NCBI RefSeq assembly: GCF_900109825.1
Contig: NZ_FOBL01000013.1
Span: forward strand, 1 to 64,000
Length of the DNA: 64,000 nucleotides
Direction: 5' to 3'
Source: Alkalibacterium putridalgicola
GTDB taxonomy: Bacteria; Bacillota; Bacilli; Lactobacillales; Carnobacteriaceae_A
Part shown: positions 36,431-44,759 of the stretch, piece by piece
Layout of the letters: every line of letters starts with the position of its first letter
Position numbering within the stretch: position 1 is the first letter of the stretch
Made by a program: the position numbers and the translations under genes
Notes under the pieces: model-generated
What the model was told of the DNA's origin: nothing
Database searches by the model: none
Seen by the model: the letters and a program-made list of their open reading frames with translations, nothing else

Positions 36431-37156
36431 ATGACAATCAAAAAGAGACTAGGCATTATTTACAGTGTTACGTTCATCCTTATGCTGGCTGTCAATTACT
36501 TGACAGCTACAGATGTGGGGATGGTTGCTGACGAAAATCCGGCGATCATTCAACCCGCCGGTTACGTCTTTTCGATCTGGGGAGTGATATACTTATTACT
36601 GTTTGTCTGGATCGTCCGGATGTTCTTTAAACATAATGATAGTGATCGTGTTTATGAAAGCATTCATTACTGGCTCGTGGCCAATTTTATTCTGAACGGA
36701 TTATGGATCATTGCATTTACACAGCTTTGGTATCTAACTTCGGTCATCATAATAATCGGATTGCTCGTTACATTGTTCGTTATCTATAAAAAAATATCAC
36801 ACGTTTCGATAAACTGGTTTGATCGGGTACCCTTCTCCATCTACTTTGGATGGGGAACAGTCGCAACAATCGTAAATATCGTGACCTGGGTCAAAGAGAT
36901 GGGCGTAGAAGAGGTAGTCGGATTTAACGAATACCAGTGGACTCTGGCTCTCCTTATTATCGGAACCGGCATCGCCGTTTTTGTTTCTCTGGTACATCAT
37001 GACTGGCTTTATCCATTAGTTTTTGCCTGGGCTTTTGCTGGAATCATAGTGAGAAATGATTATGAAATGTTCTGGCTGACAGTCGTCTGTGGCGTAAGTA
37101 TCCTGATCCACCTGGGTATCTCCTTGTATACGGGGATCAAACGGGCAAGAAGATAG
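36431..37156 (+). CDS. Tryptophan-rich sensory protein (TspO/MBR-related)
   Basis: A 241-residue membrane protein with seven predicted helices. AGYVFSIWGVIYLLLFVW corresponds to the conserved PxxxFxxxW motif of TspO/MBR proteins, and it has unusually many tryptophans. It is longer than classical five-helix TspO (about 155 residues) and belongs to the extended family often found near photolyase or UV repair genes. The start is 36431, with GAGGAGGG upstream. Its location right after uvsE suggests a light or porphyrin stress role (inference). Confidence 0.85.
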   Translation: MTIKKRLGIIYSVTFILMLAVNYLTATDVGMVADENPAIIQPAGYVFSIWGVIYLLLFVWIVRMFFKHNDSDRVYESIHYWLVANFILNGLWIIAFTQLWYLTSVIIIIGLLVTLFVIYKKISHVSINWFDRVPFSIYFGWGTVATIVNIVTWVKEMGVEEVVGFNEYQWTLALLIIGTGIAVFVSLVHHDWLYPLVFAWAFAGIIVRNDYEMFWLTVVCGVSILIHLGISLYTGIKRARR

Positions 37157-37168
37157 GCAGTAAATCAT

Positions 37169-37226
37169 CCTTCACTCCATGGGAAGTACAGTTATTTGTA
37201 CATTTCCTTGGGGGAAGGTTTTTTGT
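37169..37226 (+). terminator. Probable imperfect terminator
   Basis: An interrupted hairpin (GGGAAGTACA with TGTACATTTCC, plus outer CCTTC/GAAGG pairing) is followed by TTTTTTG. Confidence 0.5.
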
Positions 37227-37302
37227 TTGCACACAAGTTTCCCTTAAGAATAGTCAAAAAAATGGTATAATAATTCAAGACTTATATGGAAGGATGACAG
37301 AT

Positions 37303-38310
37303 GTGCAGCAAAAGTTAAAAGTATTACCAGGGATTATCTTATCCTTAATGATCGCCATACTGGCTGTTTACATAGAAAGTATTTTGCCGGGACACTATAT
37401 AGGATCCACGGTAATTGCCATGTTTCTGGGTATTCTTTTCCGTACCGTTTATTATGACGAGGACCGGCTCCAGGAAGGTGTCCAGTACGCTTCCAAAAAA
37501 ATCCTAAAAGGAGCGATCATTTTACTAGGGGCTTCTTTGAATTTTTCTATTATATTGGAAGTAGGGAGCCAGACTCTACTTGTGCTGGTCTTTACACTTC
37601 TGACAGCATTCGGTGGAGGATATCTCTTAGGCAGATTATTCAATATCAACTGGAAATTGAGTAACATGATAGCTGCCGGGACAGCTATCTGTGGAGGCTC
37701 AGCCATCGCTGCACTGGCTCCGGTCATTGAAGCGGAAGACAGCGATGTATCCTATGCTATTTCGTCCACGTTTTTATTTGACGTCTTGATGATCGTATTA
37801 TATCCGATCATTGGGACTCTGCTTTCATTAAGTGACACCTTTTTCGGTTATTGGGCCGGGACATCGATCAATGATACATCAAGTGTCGTTGCAGCAAGTT
37901 TTGCTTTTTCTGAAGTTGCCGGAGAAGTGGCAACGATGGTCAAGCTGACACGTACGTTAGCGATCATCCCGACAGTTCTGATATTCTCGACTATTTATTA
38001 CAGAAAAAAACGCGAACAGCCGCACTTGAGAAAAGCAAGAGTCTCATTATCTGGTCTGGTTCCATGGTTTATCATTATATTTGTCCTGATGGCCCTTTTC
38101 AATTCAGTAGGGTTGATCAGTCCGGAAATATCTGGTGGAATGAAAACGGTAAGCCGCTTTTTGATGGTTGTGGCTCTAGCAGCCATTGGACTTAAAACGA
38201 ATATTTCTGTCTTCATTAAAACGGGGTTCAAGCCCTTTATACACGGGTTTATCTTGTCGTCTCTGGTAGTTGTCGTGTCATATATCGTCGTTTTTTTCGT
38301 CATTGGCTGA
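37303..38310 (+). CDS. yeiH: YeiH-family putative sulfate exporter (UPF0324)
   Basis: A 335-residue membrane protein with about ten helices. Family signatures are ILLGASLNFS, AAGTAICGGSAIAALAPVI, FGYWAGTSINDTSSVVAASF and TVKLTR-like MVKLTRTLAIIP. Members are annotated as putative sulfate exporters, with weak experimental support. Start choice: GTG at 37303 has GGAAGG about nine bases upstream; the ATG at 37294 directly abuts that site. The stop is about 120 bases from the IS110 transposase on the opposite strand. Confidence 0.88.
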   Translation: MQQKLKVLPGIILSLMIAILAVYIESILPGHYIGSTVIAMFLGILFRTVYYDEDRLQEGVQYASKKILKGAIILLGASLNFSIILEVGSQTLLVLVFTLLTAFGGGYLLGRLFNINWKLSNMIAAGTAICGGSAIAALAPVIEAEDSDVSYAISSTFLFDVLMIVLYPIIGTLLSLSDTFFGYWAGTSINDTSSVVAASFAFSEVAGEVATMVKLTRTLAIIPTVLIFSTIYYRKKREQPHLRKARVSLSGLVPWFIIIFVLMALFNSVGLISPEISGGMKTVSRFLMVVALAAIGLKTNISVFIKTGFKPFIHGFILSSLVVVVSYIVVFFVIG

Positions 38311-38430
38311 TCTTTATTGTTTTGGAGAGTGAGAAGTTTGAAAATATGTAATTAAAGACTAATGAGGTGTAAAGGAGTAGGAGGCGCACTTAAAAAAGAG
38401 GTGATTTTCATGAAAGTTTCAGAAATGAGT

Positions 38431-39663
38431 TTAGCTAACTGTAATCGCAAACCCATGACTTTTTGCAAAACTGATTGCTTGTTCGACAGTCATTTCTCTC
38501 CCTGGACGAAGCCCTTCGGTCTTATAGAGAGACGCATTATAGGGTTCGCCACGAAGCAGCATATAATATATAGCTGTCAAAAGGCGACGTGCAATGGCAA
38601 TAATCGCTTTTTTGTGACCACGTCGTTTTTTTAACTGTAAATATTTCTGGCGGTGTTCGGCATGTTTCTCGCTGCGAACAACGGCATTTGCCAGTTGAAC
38701 GAGAAGAGGTTTTAAATACTGTCCAGCTCTTGAGATACGGACAGATTTCTTTTTACCGGCACTTTCGTTATTGGTAGGTGTTAAACCTGCCCAGGAACAG
38801 AGGTGTCCGGCAGTTGGAAAGTGTGTCATATCGACACCGATTTCAGATAATATTTTCACAGCAGTTAGAGGATTGGCACAGCCGGGGACCGTTTGAATCA
38901 GCTCTCTTTCACGTTCATAGGGAGTTGCGGTCGTCAGGATGAGTTGGGTCAGCTGATCTTTACTCGCCATTAAACTGTCATAATGACCTTTAATGATGCG
39001 CATCTTTCCTGCTTGTTCAGGCGTGATTTTTCCATCGATAGCCAATTCGAGGTCGGATAATTTATTTTTCAAACGGCTATGAATCAGAGCAGGGAGATCG
39101 ATTTCATCAATTGGTTTTTCTAGGATGGCATCGATAATGCGACGGCCACTCACACCGAGGGTGTCGGATAGGACACTAGAAAGCGCAATGTTGGAAACCG
39201 TAAGGGAATTTTGAAGACGATTCTTTTCGCTGGACGCTATATTCGTCAGTTTAAAGTGATACCGAGTCAAATCTCTTAATTCTCGAATAGGTAGCTCTGG
39301 AATAAAACTACTCATAAGCAAATCGTGTTTAAATAAATCAGCGATCCATTTTGAATCCTTTTTATCTGTTTTCTTTCCTTTGATAGCTTTTAGATATTTG
39401 GGGTGAGCAAGACAAACGTGGCGAGAAGATTCAAGTAAATTAAAGACGGGAATCCAATATTTACCCGTAGATTCCATACAGACGTCAAAACAGGAGTAGT
39501 AATCCAACCATTCATTTAACGCTCTCAACCCTTTAGTGAACGTAGAAAATCGTTTCTGATAGTAATGTGTGATGCCGTGATCATCGGTTATAGCAATCGT
39601 GGCTACAACAAACGTTTTATGAACGTCGATCCCACAGCAGTTTGGATAGACGATCGATAGCAC
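38431..39663 (-). CDS. IS110-family transposase (DEDD plus Transposase_20)
   Basis: A 410-residue recombinase. The RuvC-like DEDD domain is at the N-terminus (GIDVHKTF, MESTGKYW, KTDKKDSKWI). The C-terminal Transposase_20 domain contains ETVPGC-like QTVPGCANPLTAVKILSEIG and the serine region in NNESAGKKKSVRISRAG. It has full length, no stop, and catalytic residues in place, so it is probably active. A GGAGC ribosome site precedes the ATG. Confidence 0.95.
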   Translation of the reverse strand: MLSIVYPNCCGIDVHKTFVVATIAITDDHGITHYYQKRFSTFTKGLRALNEWLDYYSCFDVCMESTGKYWIPVFNLLESSRHVCLAHPKYLKAIKGKKTDKKDSKWIADLFKHDLLMSSFIPELPIRELRDLTRYHFKLTNIASSEKNRLQNSLTVSNIALSSVLSDTLGVSGRRIIDAILEKPIDEIDLPALIHSRLKNKLSDLELAIDGKITPEQAGKMRIIKGHYDSLMASKDQLTQLILTTATPYERERELIQTVPGCANPLTAVKILSEIGVDMTHFPTAGHLCSWAGLTPTNNESAGKKKSVRISRAGQYLKPLLVQLANAVVRSEKHAEHRQKYLQLKKRRGHKKAIIAIARRLLTAIYYMLLRGEPYNASLYKTEGLRPGREMTVEQAISFAKSHGFAITVS

Positions 39664-39900
39664 TTCAATCAGCTCCTTAAATAAAAAAATAGAAACAATC
39701 CTGCTCAGGGACTGTTTCGCTCTCTACAAACGAGTTGTTTGATCAAAGATAAGTTTTCAGGCTCAATGTCCTACTTAGTTGTGCTTGAAGAGCGAAACGA
39801 CACATATAAACATGCGAGGTCATGCATGAAACTCATGCACTTACTCACCTCCCCGTGATTTGTAGTATGAGCAGGTTGTTTCTGAGTAGAGTATACACCA
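39664..39900 (-). ncRNA. Candidate bridge (guide) RNA of the IS110 element
   Basis: Non-coding 5' end of the element. On the minus strand, GAAACAGTCC and GGATTGTTTC form a 10-bp stem with a 7-base loop (about 39691-39717). A second hairpin is built from GCATGA/TGCATG repeats near 39815-39840. IS110-group transposases use a structured RNA from this end to pair with target and donor DNA. The guide loops were not identified, so the exact limits are inferred. Confidence 0.4.
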
Positions 39901-39972
39901 AACGCCAACGGCGTCACACGTTTTTCATCTCGTGTTGTGCCTTGAGCGAAGCGAAAGGAATGAATTATAAAC

Positions 39973-40872
39973 ATGAAAAAAATGTTGAAAGTTTTCGGAA
40001 TCATATTGATAAGTGTATGCATGCTCTGGTTCCTGCTCTTTTTATTTCCGCTGTCTTCAAAGACTGATCATGCTTATTTTGAAGTCGAAGAAGAACCACT
40101 TGTTATTGCCCATCGGGGAGGAAAGGCCCTGGCACCTGAAAACACACTGGAAGCATTTAGAAATGCATCCGAAATCGGTGCTGATGTACTGGAGTATGAT
40201 GTGCATATCACAGCAGATGGTCACCTGGTCGTCATCCATGATGACACGGTGGACCGCACGTCAAACGGTTCTGGAAACATCAACAAAATGACTTTGGAAG
40301 AAGTGAAAGCCTTAGATGCCGGTTACCATTTCGAAGATGAAACCGGTGACTATCCCTATAGAGGGACCGGTGTACAGATCCCTACAGTGGAAGAGGTCTT
40401 TTCGGAATTCGGCGACAAGAAACATCTGATCGAACTCAAAGATACCAATATGCCTGTTATGTATGATGCCCTGATCGATGAGATGTGGAATCATATTCAA
40501 GACTATGACATGAAAGAGAATGTTTTGATCGCCAGTTTCGATCACGATATCAATCTCAAATTCAAAGATATCTCAAACGGTGAAGTGGCTATAGGGGCAG
40601 GCGAGGAAGAAACACGTCAGTTCGTCATGATGCACAAAGCGTTTCTCAACGCTCTTTACCAGCCCAAGGCTTCTGCCTTCCAGTTGCCCACTGAAAGAGA
40701 AGGATATGATCTGGCAGACTGGAAACTGATTCGTGGGGCAAATAATCGGGGCATGCATGTTTATTACTGGACGATCAATGAGGAAGAGACAATGAAAGAG
40801 CTCATAGAACTGGGTGCCCACGGTATTATGACAGATGATCCGCGTCTACTATTGAATGTGTTGTCAGAGTAA
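39973..40872 (+). CDS. Membrane-anchored glycerophosphodiester phosphodiesterase
   Basis: A 299-residue GDPD-family enzyme that splits glycerophosphodiesters into glycerol 3-phosphate and an alcohol. One N-terminal membrane segment (about 4-27) places the enzyme outside the membrane. The catalytic motif is IAHRGGKALAPENT, the metal ligands follow in EYDVHITADGHLVVIHDD, and LIELKD and YYWTINEEE complete the barrel. The ribosome site AAAGGAATG is about ten bases from the ATG, near the right end of the IS element, which may have displaced its original promoter. It is followed by a nucleotidase 41 bases downstream. Confidence 0.93.
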   Translation: MKKMLKVFGIILISVCMLWFLLFLFPLSSKTDHAYFEVEEEPLVIAHRGGKALAPENTLEAFRNASEIGADVLEYDVHITADGHLVVIHDDTVDRTSNGSGNINKMTLEEVKALDAGYHFEDETGDYPYRGTGVQIPTVEEVFSEFGDKKHLIELKDTNMPVMYDALIDEMWNHIQDYDMKENVLIASFDHDINLKFKDISNGEVAIGAGEEETRQFVMMHKAFLNALYQPKASAFQLPTEREGYDLADWKLIRGANNRGMHVYYWTINEEETMKELIELGAHGIMTDDPRLLLNVLSE

Positions 40873-40913
40873 GAGAATTAGTTGAAAAAATTACAGACAG
40901 AGAGGGACATTGG

Positions 40914-42473
40914 ATGAAGCTGACTTTATTTGAAACAAGTGATATTCATGGTTATGTCTATCCCACAGACTATCAGTCTCGTATCCAGGATGCGGAATAT
41001 GGCTTACTGAAACTTGCTTCTTTATTGAAAAAGGAAAGAAAGGCAACGACAGGAGCAAGCCTGGCGATTGAAAATGGAGACATCATTCAGGGATCTCCCT
41101 TCACGCATTATCTCGTCAAGCACAAACATTCTGCCGGACTTTTAATGGAAATCGTCAATGATCTTAAGTTCGATGCCGGAATCATTGGCAACCATGAGTT
41201 TAATTATGGTCTGGAATACCTGGAATCTGCAGTATCATCAGCAGATCACCCTGTTTTATGTGCCAATATCCTGACGGGTGAAGGAAACACAGCTTTCGGT
41301 GAACCGTATAAAATTTTTGAGTTAGAAGGCATAAGCGTGGCGGTTCTGGGGTTGACTACGCAATACATACCGCACTGGGAACATCCCGAAAACTATTCGG
41401 GACTGACTTTTGAGTCAGCTTTAAAAACAGCAAAAACCTATGTCCCTCTGTTGAAAGAAAAAGCAGATATCGTCGTGGTCAGTTACCATGGCGGATTTGA
41501 AAAAGACCTCCATACGGGTCAGCCGACTGAAACACTCACAGGAGAAAATGAAGGATATGCTATATTAAGTGAAGTTCCCGGCATCGATGTTCTTCTTGCC
41601 GGACACCAGCATCGGCTCATTGCAGAAGTGGTCAATGGTACAGCTATCGTCATGCCAGGCAGTAAAGGTGAATATCTTGGGAAAGTCGTACTCGACCTGG
41701 AGAAAACTAAAGGGAAAGTAACGATCAAGTCGATGGAAGCTGAGCTGCTGTCTGTTAAAAATGAACAATTGGATGAACAGCTTGCTGCGGAATATCTTTG
41801 GGTGAATGATGAGGTGGAAGACTGGCTGGATCAGCCGATCGGCCGTGTTGAAGGTGACATGACGATCGACGATGTTGAAACAGCGAGAAAAGAAGAACAT
41901 CCTTATATCGAATTCATCCAGCGTGTTCAAATGTATTATTCAGACTGTGATATTTCAGGTACAGCTTTATTTAATAATAGGGTCAAAGGATTCTCTAATT
42001 CGGTCACGATGAGGGATGTCGTTTTAAATTATATTTACCCTAACACGCTGGCTGTGTTGAGTGTTTCAGGACAGGATCTGAAAGCAGCGCTTGAACGGTC
42101 TGCGTCCTACTTTACACTGAATAATGAAAACGAAATAGTTGTAAATCCGGAGTTCATGGATCCGAAACCGCAGATGTACAATTATGACATGTACGAAGGC
42201 ATCGATTATGTCATAGATGTGGCTCAACCGGAGGGAGAACGTATTGTTTCGTTTATGTATCAGGGTAGAGAGATTCTGCCTGAAGACAGTCTTGATATCG
42301 TCATTAATCAGTACCGTGCCGTCGGTGGAGGCAACTACACTATGTTCGATACGGGTAAAATAATACGGGAAGTGACGATCCCCATGAATGAATTGATTGG
42401 CGATTATTTTGCAGCTTTTTCTCCAGTAAAAGCTGGAGTGAATAATAATTTCAAAGTCATATCTTCAAAATAA
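40914..42473 (+). CDS. 2',3'-cyclic-nucleotide phosphodiesterase/5'-nucleotidase family protein
   Basis: A 519-residue two-domain enzyme. The metallophosphoesterase part (about 1-260) has ETSDIHGY, ENGDIIQGSP, IGNHEFNYG, VVSYHGGFE and LAGHQHR. The C-terminal nucleotidase domain (about 310-480) has GTALFNNRVKG and NQYRAVGGGNY. It lacks a signal peptide, unlike wall-anchored YfkN, so it is predicted to be cytoplasmic. It forms a likely operon with the glycerophosphodiesterase, a phosphoester-recycling pair. AGAGGGACATTGG precedes the ATG. Confidence 0.9.
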   Translation: MKLTLFETSDIHGYVYPTDYQSRIQDAEYGLLKLASLLKKERKATTGASLAIENGDIIQGSPFTHYLVKHKHSAGLLMEIVNDLKFDAGIIGNHEFNYGLEYLESAVSSADHPVLCANILTGEGNTAFGEPYKIFELEGISVAVLGLTTQYIPHWEHPENYSGLTFESALKTAKTYVPLLKEKADIVVVSYHGGFEKDLHTGQPTETLTGENEGYAILSEVPGIDVLLAGHQHRLIAEVVNGTAIVMPGSKGEYLGKVVLDLEKTKGKVTIKSMEAELLSVKNEQLDEQLAAEYLWVNDEVEDWLDQPIGRVEGDMTIDDVETARKEEHPYIEFIQRVQMYYSDCDISGTALFNNRVKGFSNSVTMRDVVLNYIYPNTLAVLSVSGQDLKAALERSASYFTLNNENEIVVNPEFMDPKPQMYNYDMYEGIDYVIDVAQPEGERIVSFMYQGREILPEDSLDIVINQYRAVGGGNYTMFDTGKIIREVTIPMNELIGDYFAAFSPVKAGVNNNFKVISSK

Positions 42474-42475
42474 AG

Positions 42476-42505
42476 AGGATGGGAAGAATAACTCCCAGCC
42501 TTTTT
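42476..42505 (+). terminator. Terminator after the nucleotidase
   Basis: GGATGGGA (42477-42484) pairs with TCCCAGCC (42493-42500, one wobble) and is followed by TTTTTG. Confidence 0.75.
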
Positions 42506-42563
42506 GTTTTGTGAAGTCTTTTTATAGAAAGAAAAATAATCTCATGATTGATTTTGTTGTTTT

Positions 42564-42820
42564 GTGACCACTTCCTGGAGAAACACAGCATTAACTAGTC
42601 GCAAAACAGTTATTGCGACCACTTCCTTGAGAAACACAGCATAAACTGGTCGCTAAACAGCTATTGTGACCACTTCCTGGAGAAACACAGCATTAACTGG
42701 TCGCTAAACAGCTATTGTGACCACTTCCTAAAGGATTACAGGATTAACTGGTCACAATAAGGCTATTACGACCACTTCTTGAAAATTTTTAGCGTAAACT
42801 CGTTACAATATTGTTAGATA
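42564..42820. repeat. Tandem array of a 51-bp dyad-containing repeat
   Basis: Five consecutive units have GACCACTTC starting at 42566, 42617, 42668, 42719 and 42770, an exact 51-base period. The first four are close copies (GAGAAACACAGCAT in the middle, AACTGGTCGC at the end in units 2 and 3); units 4 and 5 diverge. Each unit carries GCGACCANTT and, inverted, AANTGGTCGC, so both within and between units there are hairpin arms. No open frame runs through it. It lies between convergent genes, flanked by terminators at 42476 and 42831. Confidence 0.9.
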
Positions 42821-42830
42821 AACATAGGAA

Positions 42831-42860
42831 GAAGCTGGGAGACATGTCCCAGCTTCGTTT
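42831..42860. terminator. Hairpin after the repeat array
   Basis: GAAGCTGGGA (42831-42840) pairs perfectly with TCCCAGCTTC (42847-42856), loop GACATG, then GTTT. The short T-run makes terminator function moderate. The sequence between 42860 and 43003 holds nothing recognisable. Confidence 0.6.
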
Positions 42861-43003
42861 ACGAGAAATCGTTACTATTTGCTGATAAGATAATCCATAA
42901 TGCAGTTCGATATATGCGAGTCGTTAACAATTATCAGTAGAAATCGATTCTATATACTCTGACTATCTGAACACGTTCGGGAAAATCATTACACGTTTTA
43001 ATG

Positions 43004-43050
43004 AAAAACAGCAGGTACAACCTCTATTAAAGGTTATGCCTGCTGTTTTT
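43004..43050. terminator. Terminator of the CDF gene
   Basis: AAAAACAGCAGG (43004-43015) pairs perfectly with CCTGCTGTTTTT (43039-43050); an inner AACCT/AGGTT pair extends it. It works from both strands. Confidence 0.88.
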
Positions 43051-43059
43051 AGTATGTTA

Positions 43060-43959
43060 TCACATTTGTTCCCGATTGAACTGTTCTGTTAAATCAAAAG
43101 GTTCCACATGCACATCTGTGTGCATCACATCAAATTCTTCGTAAAGCAATTTTTCGATGATTTCGGTGATGTCATGACCTTCCTGCACGGTCATCTCGCC
43201 ATCCACTAGAATAGTTACATCCACATAAGTATTCGCTCCGTACATCCGCGCTTTTATCGACGGCACGCTTTTTACTCTAGGGATCATGAGTATTTTGGTT
43301 TTATAAAGGTAAAGATGTTTATCTTTGAATCCATCGGATAATGAGAAGGTACTTTCCTTAAATACTTCCACACCCGTTTTGACAATGATAATAGCGACGA
43401 TGGAGGCCATGATACTGTCCAGCCACACCCAGCCGATAGAGGCACCCAAAATAGCAGCAGCCGTCGCCAGACTCGTCAGACTGTCCGCCAGATTATCCTG
43501 AGAAACAGCCTTTAAACCAGTACTTTTTGCCTTTTTTGCTAAATTCAGATTGTAGCGATAGAGTATAAACAGTATTAAAGAACTGATCAGCGCAACGACA
43601 GCAGCCAGCCGGTTAGGCGGGATCAGTTCACCTCTATAGAGGCGTATGATACTGCTTTGGAGTACCTGAAATCCCACAAAAAGCATAATAAAGGATGTGA
43701 TCAGGCTGGCTATGGGTTCGGCCTTCCAGTGGCCATAAGGGTGATTTTCATCAGCAGGTTTTCGTGCGGTTTTCAGTCCCACCAAAACAGTAACGGATGA
43801 GAGGACATCAGTCAGATTATTGAACCCGTCTGCTGATAAAGAGGTCGAACGCATAAAGTAACCCACTGCCAGCTTTACAACAGCAAGAAGTACATAGACA
43901 GCGATAGAAACTCTGGCACCTTGTTCGGCAATTTTGACACGTTTTATTTGGCTTTTCAA
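43060..43959 (-). CDS. Cation diffusion facilitator family transporter
   Basis: A 299-residue metal/proton antiporter with six helices (about 15-215) and a C-terminal cytoplasmic ferredoxin-like domain (about 216-285). Metal-site motifs are SADGFNNLTDVLSS in helix 2 and QDNLADSLTSLATA in helix 5. The DENHPYGH loop (ADENHPYGHWKAEP) is typical. It probably exports divalent Zn, Mn or Fe; having Asn and Asp rather than two His in helix 5 fits the Mn/Fe-type subgroup better than a strict Zn transporter (inference). Monocistronic. Confidence 0.93.
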   Translation of the reverse strand: MKSQIKRVKIAEQGARVSIAVYVLLAVVKLAVGYFMRSTSLSADGFNNLTDVLSSVTVLVGLKTARKPADENHPYGHWKAEPIASLITSFIMLFVGFQVLQSSIIRLYRGELIPPNRLAAVVALISSLILFILYRYNLNLAKKAKSTGLKAVSQDNLADSLTSLATAAAILGASIGWVWLDSIMASIVAIIIVKTGVEVFKESTFSLSDGFKDKHLYLYKTKILMIPRVKSVPSIKARMYGANTYVDVTILVDGEMTVQEGHDITEIIEKLLYEEFDVMHTDVHVEPFDLTEQFNREQM

Positions 43960-44117
43960 ACTATCCCTACTTTTTCATTAGTTCATTCGATACTTTTCCA
44001 TATACTTATTTATTCTATAAGAATGACGATGAAAAAACAACAAAGAACTTTTTTAGATAAGGAGTGATCGCTAAAATAATCCTAGGATGAGAGGGTTAAG
44101 CATATCAGGATGTTTGT

Positions 44118-44759
44118 TTACCAGTTTTGTACGTCAGACCGAGCCCCTTTGAAATTATTCTTTTTTTCGTGACGGGAAGCTAAAACGGCTTCGACATCTT
44201 CAATTGAAGCACCGGTCTGATACAAAAGTACTCCCAGATGATACAAGACATCGGCGGCCTCACTGGCTATTTCTGTTTTATCTTTGTTTTTTGCTCCGAT
44301 CACGACTTCAAAGGCTTCTTCACCGAACTTTTTAGCTATCTTATCGATACCTTCATTCAGCAGATAGTTTGTATATGATTTCTCTTCACCAGTCTCTGCC
44401 GGGTTTTCTATCGTTGCTTCGATATCTTTCAGGGTGAAAGAGGGACCGAGATCGAAACAGCTTTTTGACCCCGTGTGACAGGTCGGACCGGCCGGATCGA
44501 TCATAACGAGGAGGGCATCCTGGTCACAATCCAGGTACATGTCTTTGACGTACTGGACATTACCGCTGGATTCGCCTTTTTTCCATAATCTGTTTTTAGA
44601 CCGGGAAAAGAACCAGACAACGTCATCCTGTTTTGTCTTTTCAAAGGCTTCTTCGTTCATATAGCCCATCATGCGAACATCTTTTGTGGTGTAGTGCTGA
44701 AGGATAACGGGAAGTAATCCTTTTGAAAAATCAGGCTGCAGTGAATCGTAGTTAGTCAT
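44118..44759 (-). CDS. hisI: Bifunctional HisI/HisE: phosphoribosyl-AMP cyclohydrolase and phosphoribosyl-ATP diphosphatase
   Basis: A 213-residue fusion catalysing histidine steps 2 and 3. The HisI cyclohydrolase domain (about 8-100) has MMGYMNEEAF, WFFSRSKNRLWKKGESSGN, and the zinc cysteines in CDQDALL and GPTCHTGSKSCF. The HisE domain (about 115-205) has SYTNYLLNEGIDKIAKKFGEEAFEVVIGAKN and AADVLYHL. It is the last gene of the operon, overlapping hisF by eight bases. No clear terminator was seen in the 150 bases after it. Confidence 0.97.
   Translation of the reverse strand: MTNYDSLQPDFSKGLLPVILQHYTTKDVRMMGYMNEEAFEKTKQDDVVWFFSRSKNRLWKKGESSGNVQYVKDMYLDCDQDALLVMIDPAGPTCHTGSKSCFDLGPSFTLKDIEATIENPAETGEEKSYTNYLLNEGIDKIAKKFGEEAFEVVIGAKNKDKTEIASEAADVLYHLGVLLYQTGASIEDVEAVLASRHEKKNNFKGARSDVQNW

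Larger units (their letters stand above)
38431..39960 (-). mobile_element. IS110-family insertion sequence (ends not resolved)
   Basis: An intact IS110-type transposase gene has a short 3' flank and a long (about 300 bases) non-coding 5' flank. IS110 elements lack long terminal inverted repeats and leave only a tiny core repeat, so the ends cannot be fixed from one copy. The right limit must be before the gene starting at 39973, and the left limit is probably between 38340 and 38430. It lies between yeiH and the glycerophosphodiesterase gene. Confidence 0.75.

Noticed and set aside
38362-38634. Small plus-strand frame with a good ribosome site before ATG at 38410
   Set aside because: It runs into the antisense strand of the transposase and has no family resemblance; the start may be a remnant of sequence interrupted by the IS, but this cannot be shown.
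42564-42820. CRISPR array
   Set aside because: The 51-base units abut with no unique spacers, and no cas gene is near; it is a tandem repeat.
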